Shown in pieces: positions 43,521-53,322 of a DNA stretch of 64,000 nucleotides. The stretch lies in contig NZ_CP045643.1 in the NCBI RefSeq assembly GCF_009498275.1, positions 1,860,001-1,924,000 of the forward strand. The letters are read 5' to 3'. The translations under genes were made by a program, and so were the position numbers. Position 1 is the stretch's first letter, and every line of letters begins with the position of its first letter. Under the pieces are notes generated by a model that was given only the letters and a program-made list of their open reading frames with translations, was not told the DNA's origin and searched no databases. Origin of the DNA: Streptomyces fagopyri. GTDB lineage: Bacteria; Actinomycetota; Actinomycetes; Streptomycetales; Streptomycetaceae.

Positions 43521-44492
43521 GTGGAGAACACACGGAGCGACGACGTGATCGTGGTCGGCAGCGGTGTCATCGGACTGACGACGGCCGTCGTCCTCGCCGA
43601 ACGCGGCCGGCGGGTGCGGGTGTGGACGCGGGAGCCCGCCGAGCGGGCCACCTCGGCGGTCGCCGGCGCGCTGTGGTGGCCGTACCGCATCGAACCCGAG
43701 GCCCTCGCCGGCGAATGGGCTCTCCGATCACTCTCCGTGTACGAGGAGTTGGCGGAGCGGCCCGGAACGACGGGTGTACGCATGGTCGACGGCGTACTGG
43801 CCGGGTCGCGGCTGGACGAGCAGGGCCCGTGGGCGGCCAGGGTACCGGGGCTGCGGGCGGCCACGGCCGAGGAGTACGCGGGGGTCGGGCTGCGCGCGCG
43901 GCTCCCGCTGATCGACATGCCGGTGCATCTGCGGTGGCTGCGCGAGAGGTTCACGGCCGCGGGCGGGACCGTCGAGAGCCGCACGGTTACCGACCTCGCC
44001 CGGGTGACGGCGCCGGTCGTCGTCAACTGCGCGGGGCTGGGGGCGCGCGCACTGGTCCCGGATCCGGCCGTACGGCCCGTGCGCGGACAGCTCGTGATCA
44101 CGGAGAACCCCGGCCTCGACTCCTGGATCGTCGCGAGCGACGCGATCGCCGGGACCAGCACATACGTCTTCCCGCAGCCGGACCGGCTGGTGCTCGGCGG
44201 GACCACCGAGGAGGACGACTGGTCGCTCACGCCCGATCCGGCGGCGGCCGCGCGGATCGTCGAGCGGTGCACCGCCCTGCGCCCCGAGATCGCGGGGGCG
44301 CGTGTCCTCGGTCATCTGGTGGGGCTGCGGCCGGTGCGCACCCCGGTGCGGCTGGAGCGCGAGGTGCGCGCCGACGGGCGGGTCGTGGTGCATCACTACG
44401 GCCATGGCGGCGCGGGGGTCACGGTGGCCTGGGGATGCGCGCGGGAGGCGGCCGCCCTCGCCGGGGGCGAGGACCCGGCCCCGGCGTGCTGA
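43521..44492 (+). CDS. D-amino-acid-oxidase-like FAD protein
   Basis: 323 residues. FAD motif VVGSGVIGLTTAVVLAERG at the N-terminus, WWPYRIEP, VNCAGLGARALVPD and the C-terminal signature HHYGHGGAGVTVAWG match the D-amino-acid oxidase group, which oxidises neutral or acidic D-amino acids to 2-oxo acids with hydrogen peroxide. The active-site Arg appears in LRPVRTPVRLE and Tyr in STYVFPQ. Leaderless GTG at 43521. No D-amino-acid gene is adjacent; a role in peptidoglycan-derived D-amino-acid use is only a guess. Confidence 0.9.
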   Translation: MENTRSDDVIVVGSGVIGLTTAVVLAERGRRVRVWTREPAERATSAVAGALWWPYRIEPEALAGEWALRSLSVYEELAERPGTTGVRMVDGVLAGSRLDEQGPWAARVPGLRAATAEEYAGVGLRARLPLIDMPVHLRWLRERFTAAGGTVESRTVTDLARVTAPVVVNCAGLGARALVPDPAVRPVRGQLVITENPGLDSWIVASDAIAGTSTYVFPQPDRLVLGGTTEEDDWSLTPDPAAAARIVERCTALRPEIAGARVLGHLVGLRPVRTPVRLEREVRADGRVVVHHYGHGGAGVTVAWGCAREAAALAGGEDPAPAC

Positions 44493-44556
44493 ACCGCCCT
44501 CGCGCGGGCGCGCGACCGCCGGCCGTCGTTGCGGGCAATGCCCGGTGCCGGGTGCG

Positions 44557-44595
44557 GCCGGGGCCGTGCCGGTGGGTGACCGACACGGCTCCGGC
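44557..44595. terminator. Hairpin between convergent oxidase and PepX genes
   Basis: 17-bp stem with two mismatches (44557-44573 with 44579-44595) and a five-base loop, in the 120-base gap between converging genes. Confidence 0.6.
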
Positions 44596-44612
44596 GCGCG
44601 TGCGGGACGCCG

Positions 44613-46577
44613 TCAGTGGCGGTCGCCCGGGATCCGCTGGACCGTGCGCGGATCGCGTACGCCGTCGTGGACGGGCGGACTCGTGGCCGTGCCGGTCCCC
44701 GCGGTCGCCCTGCCGAAGGCCTCGGCGCCGCCGACCACCGGGACCCGGGCCGACGTACGGGAGAGGTCGAGCGTCAGGGTCGGGGTGCTCGACGGCGGGT
44801 CGATGAGATCCCGGTCGGTGCCCGCGACGACGAGCGCGAGCCGGTGGCCCGCCGGCACGACGTGGTCGGTGGCGGCCAGGTCGAGCGTGATCGTGTAGGC
44901 CTTGCCGGGGGTGAGCGGTACTCCCCTGCCCGCCGAGGCGTACGTGCCGAGGTCGGCCCAGCCCCGGCTGAGGACGGTGGCGTCGACGTCGGTCGTCGCG
45001 GCCCGGGTGACCTTGTAGCAGGAGCTGTCGCCGGTGGTGCTGGATCCCCAGCAGGTGCGGTCGGTGAGGGTGGTGATGCCCTCGCCGCCGGCGGCGTAGT
45101 CGCGGATGGTGTCGGGGCCGAGGTCGACGAGGACCGCGCTGAGGTGGGCGGTGGAGGTGGTCGGCGTGGCGGTGACCGTCACCTCGGAGGAGCCGGACAG
45201 CCGCAGGTCCCGGGTGAGCGGCTTGGTGACGAACCCGGCCTTCTCGCTGGTGGACGAGTCGATGTGGGCGGCCCAGTCGGTCTCGCTCAGTCGCGGGTCG
45301 TCGGTGAACGTCTCCGTTCCGGCGCCCTTGCGCAGTCCGAGGGTTCCGACGCCCGGCCGGGTGCCGCTGCCGGGGCGCAGGATGGCCGTCCGGGTGGAGC
45401 GGGGCGGCCAGACGGAGGTGGTGACCCACTGGTCGGGGTGGCGCTCGATGTCGGCCATGGGCGCGCGGTCGATGCCGTTGTCGTAGCCGAGCAGTTCGTG
45501 GTCGAACCAGCGGTGCAGGGTGTCGACGAAGGCGGCACGGCGGAAGTCGAAGGGGTCGACGTGACCGGTCTGGGAGAGCCAGATCTTGCGCTCGACACCG
45601 TTCTTGGCGAGGGCGCTCCACCACTGACCGAAGTTCTTGGTGCGGACGTTGAGGTCCTGCATGCCGTGCACGAGGAAGACGCTGGCCCTGACCTTGCCGG
45701 CGTCCTTCACGTAGTCGCGCTCGGTCCAGAACGGTGTCCGGTCGCCCGTGCGCGGGGCTCCCGCGACGATCTTCTGCTGCACGGCGGCGCACCTGGCCCG
45801 CGCGTCGGGGCTGTCGACGTAGTCGGAGAGCCAGTCCGGCCCCGAGTCGTAGAGCGGGGCGCCCTGGGCGAAGTAGTAGTCGTACCAGGAGGAGATGGCG
45901 CTGATCGGCACGATGGTCTCGAGGCCCTTGACGCCGGTGGCGGCGACCCCGTTGGCGATGGTGCCGTCCCAGCTCTTGCCGATCATGCCGGTGCGGCCGT
46001 TGGTCCAGGTCGCTCTGGCCCGGTCCGCGCCGGTCCGGGTGGTGTAGGCCCGGGCCCGGCCGTTCAGCCAGTCGACGACCGCCTTCGCGGACTGGATGTC
46101 GGAGCGGCCCCCGACGTCCACACAGCCGTCGGAGCGATTGGTTCCGGCCAGGTCGACGCCGACGAAGGCGTAGCCGCGGGGAACGAAGTAGTTGTCGTAG
46201 AAGAGCGGCATCTGGACGACGTCGCCGTGCGCGTCGTACGTCTTGAGCTGGCTCTCGTTGCCACGTCCGCAGCAGGAGTAGTACGGGCTGGCGTCCATGA
46301 TCACGGGGACCTTGCGGCCCTGCTGGGCGGGTTCCCGGGGCCGCACGATGTCGACGGCGACGCGGTCGTTCCTGCCGTCGCCGTCGCCGTCGAGGCCGGT
46401 GTCCACCCAGACGGATTCGCGGACGGCGTTGTCGTAGGAGTAGACCGGGGTGCTCTCCCGCACGGCGGTGGCGTGCGCGGCGGCGGGGGTGAGGAAGGCG
46501 GCCATCAGGGCGGCCGTGGCCACCGTCGCCAGCGATCTCCAGGTCGTGAAGCGCCTGCGGCGCGCTGCTATCGGCAT
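44613..46577 (-). CDS. Secreted Xaa-Pro dipeptidyl-peptidase (PepX, S15)
   Basis: 654 residues. A 38-residue signal peptide (RRRRFTTWRSLATVATAALM, then AHATAV). The catalytic Ser is in GMIGKSWDGTIANG, the Asp in LVHGMQDLNV and the His in SQTGHVDPFD; the C-terminal jelly-roll (PAGHRLALVVAGTDRDLIDP) is as in the S15 family. It removes X-Pro dipeptides from peptides outside the cell. Divergent from the secreted M1 peptidase, with which it may cooperate in peptide use. ATG at 46577. Confidence 0.93.
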   Translation of the reverse strand: MPIAARRRRFTTWRSLATVATAALMAAFLTPAAAHATAVRESTPVYSYDNAVRESVWVDTGLDGDGDGRNDRVAVDIVRPREPAQQGRKVPVIMDASPYYSCCGRGNESQLKTYDAHGDVVQMPLFYDNYFVPRGYAFVGVDLAGTNRSDGCVDVGGRSDIQSAKAVVDWLNGRARAYTTRTGADRARATWTNGRTGMIGKSWDGTIANGVAATGVKGLETIVPISAISSWYDYYFAQGAPLYDSGPDWLSDYVDSPDARARCAAVQQKIVAGAPRTGDRTPFWTERDYVKDAGKVRASVFLVHGMQDLNVRTKNFGQWWSALAKNGVERKIWLSQTGHVDPFDFRRAAFVDTLHRWFDHELLGYDNGIDRAPMADIERHPDQWVTTSVWPPRSTRTAILRPGSGTRPGVGTLGLRKGAGTETFTDDPRLSETDWAAHIDSSTSEKAGFVTKPLTRDLRLSGSSEVTVTATPTTSTAHLSAVLVDLGPDTIRDYAAGGEGITTLTDRTCWGSSTTGDSSCYKVTRAATTDVDATVLSRGWADLGTYASAGRGVPLTPGKAYTITLDLAATDHVVPAGHRLALVVAGTDRDLIDPPSSTPTLTLDLSRTSARVPVVGGAEAFGRATAGTGTATSPPVHDGVRDPRTVQRIPGDRH

Positions 46578-46748
46578 GCGCGGACGGTACCCCGGTCAAC
46601 TCCTGTGCAAAAGGGGGCACTTGGACGGTCCGCGGAGGAAGGCCCGGTACGGACGGGGCGGGTGCGGCGTCCCCGCGAACGGTGTCGGCCGAATGGCGAT
46701 CGTGTGACAGGGGTGGCCATGGACACGGCCGGGGTCACAGGGACTCAA

Positions 46749-46754
46749 TAGGCT
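46749..46754 (+). promoter_or_regulatory. -10 box TAGGCT before the M1 peptidase
   Basis: TAGGCT about 38 bases before the GTG start, in a locally less GC-rich patch (ACTCAATAGGCTCC). No clear -35. Confidence 0.45.
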
Positions 46755-46792
46755 CCGAACAGACCATGTGCCCCCACGACTTGGAGCTTGAC

Positions 46793-48292
46793 GTGCACCG
46801 CAGACTCATCGCCCCGGGCGCGCTCGCCGCCTCCCTGCTGCTGGCGATCCCGGCATCGGCGGCCGACTACACCCCCGGGGCGCCGGGCATCGGCGACCCC
46901 TACTACCCGGCCTACGGCAACGGCGGGTACGACGTCTCGCACTACGACCTCCGGCTCACCTACCGGCCGACGAACGACCAACTGGAGGGCACGGCGACCC
47001 TCCTGGCCACCACCACACAGGACCTCTCACGCTTCGACCTGGACTTCCTCCTCGATGTGAGCGAGGTACGGGTCAACGGCGCGAAGGCCTCGTTCACCAC
47101 CTCGGGCCAGCACGAGCTGGAGATCACGCCGGCGGCCCCGCTGCCCAAGGGCACGCCCGTCACGGTGGTGGTCCGCTACAGCGGCGTTCCCTCCACGAAG
47201 AGCGCGTACGGCTTCTCGACCTGGCACCGTACTCCGGACGGCGCCGTCGCGGCCGACGAGCCCGAGTCGGCCTGGTGGTGGTACCCGAGCAACGACCACC
47301 CCAGCGACAAGGCGACCTACGACGTCTCGGTCTCGGTGCCGGACGGCACCCAGGCCATCTCCAACGGCACGCTCCAGTCGACGAGTTCGCAGCGCGGCTG
47401 GACCCGCTACAACTGGCGCTCGAACAAGCCGCAGGCGACCTATCTGACGACGCTCGCGATCGGCAGGTTCGACATCACCACCGGGAAGACGTCCGACGGC
47501 GTCCCGGTCGTCAACGCGTACAGCAGGGACCTCGGCGACAACGACGGGGCCGCACGGGCGAGCGTGGAGCGGACCGGGGAGATCGTCGACTGGCTGACCG
47601 GCTACTTCGGCCCGTACCCGTTCAGTTCGGTGGGGGGTTACGTCCCGAACACCACCACCGGGTACGCGCTGGAGACCCAGACACGCGTCTACTACAGCCC
47701 CCGGCAGTTCGCCAATGGCTCCAACACCTCCGTGGTCGTGCATGAGTTGGCGCACCAGTGGTACGGCGATGACGTGTCGCCGGCCGGGTGGAAGGACATC
47801 TGGATCAACGAGGGCTTCGCGCGGTACGCGCAGTGGCTCTGGTCCGAGCACGAGGGTGAGGGGACGACGCAGGAACTCGCGGACTACACGTACGCGTCGC
47901 ACCCGGCGGACGACGCGTTCTGGACGGTGAAGCCCGGTGACCCCGGTCCTGACCACCAGTTCGACGCCGCCGTCTACGACCGTGGGGCGCTGGCGATCCA
48001 GGCGCTGCGCGACGAGATCGGGGACGACGCGTTCTTCACCGTGCTGAAGGGGTGGCCGAAGCAGCACCCGTACGGGAACGCCTCGGTCCAGGACTTCCGC
48101 GAGTACGCGGAGACGGTGTCCGGCCGGTCGCTCGCCGCTCTCTTCGACACCTGGCTGTTCCAGCCCTCGAAGCCGGCCGGGCCCGCGGCGCGGGACGCCT
48201 CGCTCTCGGGGGCGCGGACCGCGCAGGGCATTCCCGCGCGGCCCAGGTCGTGGAAGAAGATCGCCGCGACCGACTCCGTCCACTCCGGCTGA
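46793..48292 (+). CDS. Secreted M1-family metallopeptidase
   Basis: 499 residues from GTG 46793, chosen because GGAG lies six bases upstream and the protein then opens directly with a signal peptide (HRRLIAPGALAASLLLAIPA, cut after ASA). The zinc site HELAHQWYG gives His317 and His321 with Glu318, and Glu340 in WINEGFA completes HEXXHX18E. YALETQTR is the position of the aminopeptidase GxMEN motif but differs from it. Shorter than classical PepN because it lacks the large C-terminal domain. Confidence 0.92.
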   Translation: MHRRLIAPGALAASLLLAIPASAADYTPGAPGIGDPYYPAYGNGGYDVSHYDLRLTYRPTNDQLEGTATLLATTTQDLSRFDLDFLLDVSEVRVNGAKASFTTSGQHELEITPAAPLPKGTPVTVVVRYSGVPSTKSAYGFSTWHRTPDGAVAADEPESAWWWYPSNDHPSDKATYDVSVSVPDGTQAISNGTLQSTSSQRGWTRYNWRSNKPQATYLTTLAIGRFDITTGKTSDGVPVVNAYSRDLGDNDGAARASVERTGEIVDWLTGYFGPYPFSSVGGYVPNTTTGYALETQTRVYYSPRQFANGSNTSVVVHELAHQWYGDDVSPAGWKDIWINEGFARYAQWLWSEHEGEGTTQELADYTYASHPADDAFWTVKPGDPGPDHQFDAAVYDRGALAIQALRDEIGDDAFFTVLKGWPKQHPYGNASVQDFREYAETVSGRSLAALFDTWLFQPSKPAGPAARDASLSGARTAQGIPARPRSWKKIAATDSVHSG

Positions 48293-48371
48293 GCGCGCGG
48301 CCCCGGCGGGCCGCCGGGGCCCGGCGCGCTTCCTGTGCTGTCGCCCGTCCCTCCCGGGGCGGGGGGCGGCG

Positions 48372-48407
48372 GGCCGGCCGCTCCTTCCCGGGAAGGAGCG
48401 GCCGGCC
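48372..48407. terminator. 36-bp perfect palindrome between convergent genes
   Basis: 48372-48389 is the exact reverse complement of 48390-48407. As RNA it would form a hairpin of about 16 bp with a four-base loop, able to end both the M1 peptidase transcript and the opposing small gene. Confidence 0.75.
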
Positions 48408-48497
48408 GTTCCAGGTCGTGCAACCCGACGGGCACGAGCGACCGCGGGCAGGAACGCGGCGGGCCGGACGACCGGGCCGGCGCGGCGACGAAGGGAT

Positions 48498-48974
48498 TCA
48501 GCCGACCTGTTCCACGGGGGCGCCGGGCCCCTCCCCCACCATGCGGCTCACCAGGTTCGAGGCCAACTCGGAGACCGATATACGCAGTTCGATCTCGGCG
48601 GCCGCGCGCTCGGCGTCGATACGGGCGCGGTCCCCGACCGGGGCGGTGTCGTGGTCGCGCTGACCGTCCTCCCGGGCCGGGGCGGTCACGACGGCAGCCG
48701 GCTCCTGGGCGCGCGACGGAATCCGGACGGCGTCGTGACGGGCCTCGGCGAGCAGCGCCTCGGTCAGGGCGCGTTCACGCTCGGCGCGGGCGCGTACGGC
48801 CTCGGACCGCTCCCCGGTGCCGCTGCTCGCGTCGTCGCGCGCCGCGAGCAGCCGGTCCACCCGGGGCCGGACACGGGCGACGAGCAGACAGACGAGGGCG
48901 AACAGCGGCAACGCGAGAAGCAGATCCCGAACCTTCGGGTCGAGCGGGCCGATCGGGTACGGGACGCGATCCAT
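48498..48974 (-). CDS. Small membrane-anchored protein with helical tail, unknown function
   Basis: 158 residues. One membrane helix (about 17-35, DLLLALPLFALVCLLVARV), then a long charged helical segment rich in Arg, Glu and Ala (SEAVRARAERERALTEALLA), a disordered stretch, and a C-terminal helix (AAAEIELRISVSELASNLVSR). The layout resembles ATP-synthase subunit b, and small streptomycete proteins of this type are known; no ATP-synthase genes are near, so it is probably something else. ATG at 48974 begins close to the membrane helix. Confidence 0.7.
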   Translation of the reverse strand: MDRVPYPIGPLDPKVRDLLLALPLFALVCLLVARVRPRVDRLLAARDDASSGTGERSEAVRARAERERALTEALLAEARHDAVRIPSRAQEPAAVVTAPAREDGQRDHDTAPVGDRARIDAERAAAEIELRISVSELASNLVSRMVGEGPGAPVEQVG

Positions 48975-49074
48975 GACCGTGATGTACCCGCTCGCGCGTA
49001 CGAACCAAGCCCGCGTGCGGCACAGTTGGCCGAAATCGACACCGGCCGGGCTCCACGGCCGTCCCGTCCGGCCG

Positions 49075-49554
49075 TCACCCGTCGTGGTCGTACACCGTCA
49101 CAGCGATCCCCCGTGCCACCAGCCGCCCGGTCACGAGGGGCTCCACACGCGACCAGGTGCCGCCCGCCAGGCCGCACCCGATGCGGGGCATGTGGACGGA
49201 CGCGTCGAGCTCGACCGCCCGGTCCGCGAGCCGCCCGAGCGCCCTGTCGATCGCCTCGTACCGGACGGGGACCCCCTTGCCGCCCGTCCGGATGCCCCGC
49301 TGGCCTATCAGGTTCGCGACCCACAGATATGGCTCGACCTGGACGAACCGGGCCGCGCCCAGACCGAAGTCGTTGTGCGCGCGGTCGCGGTGCCAGGCGC
49401 GGTAGGCCTTCTCCGGCTCCGGCCGGCGGCGGGAGAGCGCCTGCACGAAACCCTTTCCCCGGCCCCCGATGTCGTTGCAGACATGGGCGATCAGCTTGAC
49501 ACCCCGCGCCGACGGAACGGTGGCGTCACCCCGGACATATGTGATCTCCGACAT
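49075..49554 (-). CDS. Macro-domain protein (ADP-ribose binding)
   Basis: 159 residues, essentially one macro domain. EITYVRGDATVP opens the fold; LIAHVCNDIGGRGKGFVQAL forms the ADP-ribose-binding loop; PRIGCGLAGGTWSRVEPLV is the second loop; it ends VTVYDHDG. Close to the ADP-ribose-1''-phosphatase/TARG1-like group that remove ADP-ribose from proteins or nucleic acids. ATG at 49554 starts directly before the domain. No ADP-ribosyltransferase gene nearby. Confidence 0.88.
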   Translation of the reverse strand: MSEITYVRGDATVPSARGVKLIAHVCNDIGGRGKGFVQALSRRRPEPEKAYRAWHRDRAHNDFGLGAARFVQVEPYLWVANLIGQRGIRTGGKGVPVRYEAIDRALGRLADRAVELDASVHMPRIGCGLAGGTWSRVEPLVTGRLVARGIAVTVYDHDG

Positions 49555-49618
49555 GACGCCACCGTAGGGGCCGACTCTGACAACGCTCCAGGGACGGCCG
49601 CCCAACGGCGGTCGGCCG

Positions 49619-51088
49619 CTACCTGGTCAGGCTCTTCAGCTCCTCCTCCGCGGTCCTCGTGACGCGGCGACGGACCGCGAACCAGCCGCCGGTCAGCAGG
49701 ATCGCGATCACCGGGATGAGCAGCAGGGTCTTGCGGCCGACCTCCGGGTCGTTCCACATCAGGGCGAGCACGGCCAGCAGGAAGAGGATCGTCACGGTCT
49801 CCGTGACGGGGCTGCCGGACAGGCGGAAGGACGGACGGGTGAGCAGGCCCGCCCTGGCACGGCGGACGAAGACCAGGTGGCAGATCATGATGATCACCCA
49901 GGTGCTGATGATGCCCAGGGAGGCCACGTTCAGGACGATCTCGAAGGCCTGGTCCGGCATCAGGTAGTTCAGGCCGACACCGAGCACGCACACCGCGCAG
50001 GTGAGCAGGATGCCGCCGTAGGGCACCTGACTGCGGTTCATCCGCGCGGTGAACCTGGGTGCGGAGCCCGCCGTGGCCATGGAACGCAGGATGCGGCCGG
50101 TGGAGTAGAGGCCGGAGTTCAGCGAGGACATCGCCGCGGTGAGCACGACCAGGTTCATGACGTCGCCGGCTCCGGAGACACCGATCTTCGACAGGACCGT
50201 GACGAAGGGGCTCTCGTCGGCCGAGTAGACCGAGCCGGGGAGCAGCAGCGCGAGCAGGACGACCGAGCCGACGTAGAAGAGACCGACGCGCCACATGATC
50301 GAGTTCACCGCGCGCGGGACGACCTTCTCGGGCTCGGCGGTCTCGCCCGCCGCCACACCCACCAGTTCCAGGGCCGCGTAGGCGAAGATCACGCCCTGCA
50401 TCACGAGGACGACCGGCATCAGACCGTGCGGGAGGAGGCCGCCGTGGTCCGTGATGACGCTCAGGCCGGGCTTCTGGCCGTCCACGTGGTGCTGGGTGGC
50501 CAGCAGGAAGATGCCGACCAGCATGAAGGAGACCAGGGTGGCGACCTTGACGATCGCGAACCAGAACTCCATCTCGCCGAAGATCTTCACCGAGATCAGG
50601 TTGACGGCCAGGACCACCGCGAGGGCGATCAGGGCCAGCACCCACTGCGGGATGTCGGTGAAGAAGCTCCAGTAGTGCGTGTAGAGCGCGATCGCGGTGA
50701 TGTCGGCGATGCCGGTCGTCGACCAGTTGAGGAAGTACATCCACCCGGCGACGTAGGCGCCCTTCTCGCCGAGGAACTCGCGTGCGTACGAGACGAAGGA
50801 CCCGGAGGAGGGCCGGTAGAGCACCAGCTCGCCGAGGGCGCGCACCACGAAGAAGGCGAAGGTTCCGCAGACGAGGTACGCGATCGCCAGTGCGGGGCCC
50901 GCGTCGTGGAGGCGGCCGCCGGCACCGAGGAAGAGTCCGGTGCCGATCGCGCCTCCGATGGCGATCATGTTGACGTGGCGGGCCTTGAGGTCCTTGCTGT
51001 ATCCGGCGTCGCCCGCGTCCGCGGGCCGGCGGGACGCGTCGGTGCGGGATGCGGTGGCCTTGGCCGTGTCTACGGCGTCCTTGCTCAC
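49619..51088 (-). CDS. Amino acid permease (APC superfamily)
   Basis: 489 residues with about 12 membrane helices. [22 protein letters not shown] near 38 is the substrate-binding motif of the AAT group; [19 protein letters not shown] follows. This is the AnsP/GabP/CycA-type proton-coupled uptake system; the exact amino acid is not readable. GTG at 51088 is picked by the start of the charged N-terminus; an earlier GTG at 51100 is possible. A palindrome GTTGATCAAC lies 160 bases upstream at 51248-51257. Confidence 0.9.
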   Translation of the reverse strand: MSKDAVDTAKATASRTDASRRPADAGDAGYSKDLKARHVNMIAIGGAIGTGLFLGAGGRLHDAGPALAIAYLVCGTFAFFVVRALGELVLYRPSSGSFVSYAREFLGEKGAYVAGWMYFLNWSTTGIADITAIALYTHYWSFFTDIPQWVLALIALAVVLAVNLISVKIFGEMEFWFAIVKVATLVSFMLVGIFLLATQHHVDGQKPGLSVITDHGGLLPHGLMPVVLVMQGVIFAYAALELVGVAAGETAEPEKVVPRAVNSIMWRVGLFYVGSVVLLALLLPGSVYSADESPFVTVLSKIGVSGAGDVMNLVVLTAAMSSLNSGLYSTGRILRSMATAGSAPRFTARMNRSQVPYGGILLTCAVCVLGVGLNYLMPDQAFEIVLNVASLGIISTWVIIMICHLVFVRRARAGLLTRPSFRLSGSPVTETVTILFLLAVLALMWNDPEVGRKTLLLIPVIAILLTGGWFAVRRRVTRTAEEELKSLTR

Positions 51089-51274
51089 GGGTGGATCCAC
51101 TCTCTGGTGCGCCCGGCGCACTGTGCACGCGGGTCCGGACATGTCGCGGCCCGTACCTCCCCTGTCGCGGCACGGACCAAGGAGCCACCTTCCCCACGAG
51201 TCCCCGGGTACGCGATGGCACAGCTCACATCGCGTGACATCTCACATGTTGATCAACAGCGACATCACCGCAGG

Positions 51275-53125
51275 TCAGGAGGTGTACAGCTCCTCTATTA
51301 CGTCCCCGTAGCGCTCCTGCACCACCGTGCGGCGCAGCTTCAGCGAGGGTGTGAGTTCGCCCGTCACGGGACCCCATTCCCCGTCGAGCACGCGGTAGCG
51401 CCGAATCTGCTCGGTGCGGCTCAGCCGTGTGTTCGCCTGCGCCACGGCGTGCGCGAGGGCCTCCGCCAGGTCCGCGGCATCCCCCGCCGCGGCGGGGTCC
51501 GGGACGAGCAGGGCCACCAGGTACGGCCGGCCGTCGCCGTGGACGTAGGCCTGGTCGACGGCGGGGTGTTCCTTGAGCGTGTTCTCCACGTGCGCGGGCG
51601 AGACGTTCTTGCCCGTCGAGGTCACGATCATCTCCTTCTTGCGGCCGGTCAGGCGGAGGAAGCCGTCCTCGTCGATCCGCCCGATGTCGCCGGTGGCGAA
51701 CCAGCCCTCAGCGTCGCGGGCGTCCTCGACCGTGCCGTCGGCGCGCAGATAGCCGTCGAAGACGGTCGCGCCGCGCACCAGGATCTCGCCGTCCCCGGCG
51801 GTGCGCAGCTCCAGGCCGTCCAGGGGTCTGCCGACCGAGTCGCGGCGGAAGGCCGCCGGGCTGTTGGTCGTGGCGACACCCATGGTCTCGGTCAGCCCCC
51901 AGGCATCCATGATCACCAGTCCGAAGCCCGCCCAGAAGTCCGCCACGTCCGGGGGCATCGGTGCGGAGGCGCTCGCCGTCCACACCAGGCGGTCGAATCC
52001 GGCGAGGGCGAGGATCGGGTCGAGCACCCGCTCCTTCGCCGTCCGGTACGCCGCCTCCAGCCCGGCGGACGGCTTCTCGCCCCGTTCGCGGCACGCCACG
52101 TGCGCGTGGGCCGTCTCCCTGGCCGCGTCCACGGCCGCGCGCCGCTGTGCCGGGAGCGCCGCCAGCGCGGTCCGTACGGCGGCGGCGAGCTTCTCCCACA
52201 CCCGCGGCACGCCGAAGAACTGTGCCGGACGCAGCTCCCGGGCGTCGGCCCCCACCCGCGCCGGATCGGGGCACAGGTACACGTGCGAGGCGCGGAACAC
52301 CGGCAGGTAGATGCCGAGCATGCGCTCGGCGATGTGCGCGAAGGGGAGGTAGCAGAGATGCTCGACGTGGTCCGGGAGCTCGACCAGCCGGTTCAGCGCG
52401 TGGGCGTTCAGGAGGACGTTGCGGTGGGTGACACGTACGCCTCGGGGCTCCCCGGTGGTGCCCGAGGTGTAGACGACGGTCAGGGTGTCCGTGGCACGGG
52501 TCTCGCGCCAGGCCTTCTCGAAGAGATCCGTCCGCTCCTGGGTGCCCGCCCTCGGCAGACTCCTCTTCTCCAGCACCCCGCCGTTCTTCTCCAGGACGCC
52601 CAGATTCGCCAACGACCCGGGGAATCCGTGTCTCTTGAGGGATTCGTACGTCCGATGCGGTCCCGCCTGCGCCGCCTCGGTCACCACGAGGCGCTCCAGG
52701 CGGATACCGGGGTCCGCCAGCGATGGCTCCCAAAGGCCGAGTTCGCGGGCGCCCTCTACGATCGCGAGGCGTGAGCGGCTGTGCCGCGCGATGTGGGCGA
52801 CCTGCTCGGGCGCCGCGGTGCCGTGGACGGTGACCGGGACGGCGCCCAGGTGCGTCAGGGCGAGGTCGCTGAGCCAGTGCTCGGGCCGGTTGGTCATCAT
52901 CATCAGGACGTGCTCGCCGCGCTCGACGCCCAGTGCCGCGTACCCGGCGGCCAGGACGGCCGTCTCCCGGCGCACCTCGCTCCAGGTCAGCGTGGTCCAG
53001 CCGGCAGCGGCGTCGGTGCGCCAGGACAGGGCCGGGAGATCCCCGTGGTCCTCGGCGTTGCGCAACAGCAGGGCGGGGAGGGTGAGTTGGGCGGGGTCCC
53101 CGGGGAGTCGCAGGATCGTGGTCAT
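51275..53125 (-). CDS. Long-chain fatty-acid-CoA ligase (FadD-type)
   Basis: 616 residues of the ANL superfamily. AMP-binding YTSGTTGEPRGV (P-loop), WGLTETMGV, and the hinge ATGDIGRIDEDGFLRLTGRKKE; the catalytic lysine lies in LTPSLKLRR near the end. It activates long-chain fatty acids with ATP and CoA. A short low-complexity insertion (LGVLEKNGGVLEKRSLPRAG) sits before the P-loop. ATG at 53125 has AGGAGG nine bases ahead. Divergent from a MerR regulator that is probably its controller. Confidence 0.93.
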   Translation of the reverse strand: MTTILRLPGDPAQLTLPALLLRNAEDHGDLPALSWRTDAAAGWTTLTWSEVRRETAVLAAGYAALGVERGEHVLMMMTNRPEHWLSDLALTHLGAVPVTVHGTAAPEQVAHIARHSRSRLAIVEGARELGLWEPSLADPGIRLERLVVTEAAQAGPHRTYESLKRHGFPGSLANLGVLEKNGGVLEKRSLPRAGTQERTDLFEKAWRETRATDTLTVVYTSGTTGEPRGVRVTHRNVLLNAHALNRLVELPDHVEHLCYLPFAHIAERMLGIYLPVFRASHVYLCPDPARVGADARELRPAQFFGVPRVWEKLAAAVRTALAALPAQRRAAVDAARETAHAHVACRERGEKPSAGLEAAYRTAKERVLDPILALAGFDRLVWTASASAPMPPDVADFWAGFGLVIMDAWGLTETMGVATTNSPAAFRRDSVGRPLDGLELRTAGDGEILVRGATVFDGYLRADGTVEDARDAEGWFATGDIGRIDEDGFLRLTGRKKEMIVTSTGKNVSPAHVENTLKEHPAVDQAYVHGDGRPYLVALLVPDPAAAGDAADLAEALAHAVAQANTRLSRTEQIRRYRVLDGEWGPVTGELTPSLKLRRTVVQERYGDVIEELYTS

Positions 53126-53271
53126 GACCGCCTCCTGGCGCCATCGGCTCGGCATCGCACATCCCGGCCGTCCTGCCGGGACGACGGATGAACGTACGGA
53201 GCGTGCCGGTGGTTCCACGGAGCGTGTCGGGCGGGAACCGCTCAGGACGCTTTCACAACACCGGTGAGACA

Positions 53272-53284
53272 GCAATACTGTTGC
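53272..53284. promoter_or_regulatory. GCAA-TACTG-TTGC inverted repeat, probable MerR operator
   Basis: Inverted repeat in the 200-base space between fadD and the MerR gene, 38 bases before the MerR start, in a locally AT-richer stretch. MerR proteins usually bind dyads in elongated promoter spacers. Confidence 0.5.
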
Positions 53285-53322
53285 ACCTGATCGCTGCACC
53301 TCCGAAGGGGCGAGGACCTGCC

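Noticed and set aside
49877..52774. 965-codon open frame on the plus strand
   Set aside because: Antisense to the permease and FadD genes, which have clear family motifs; no ribosome site or recognisable protein.
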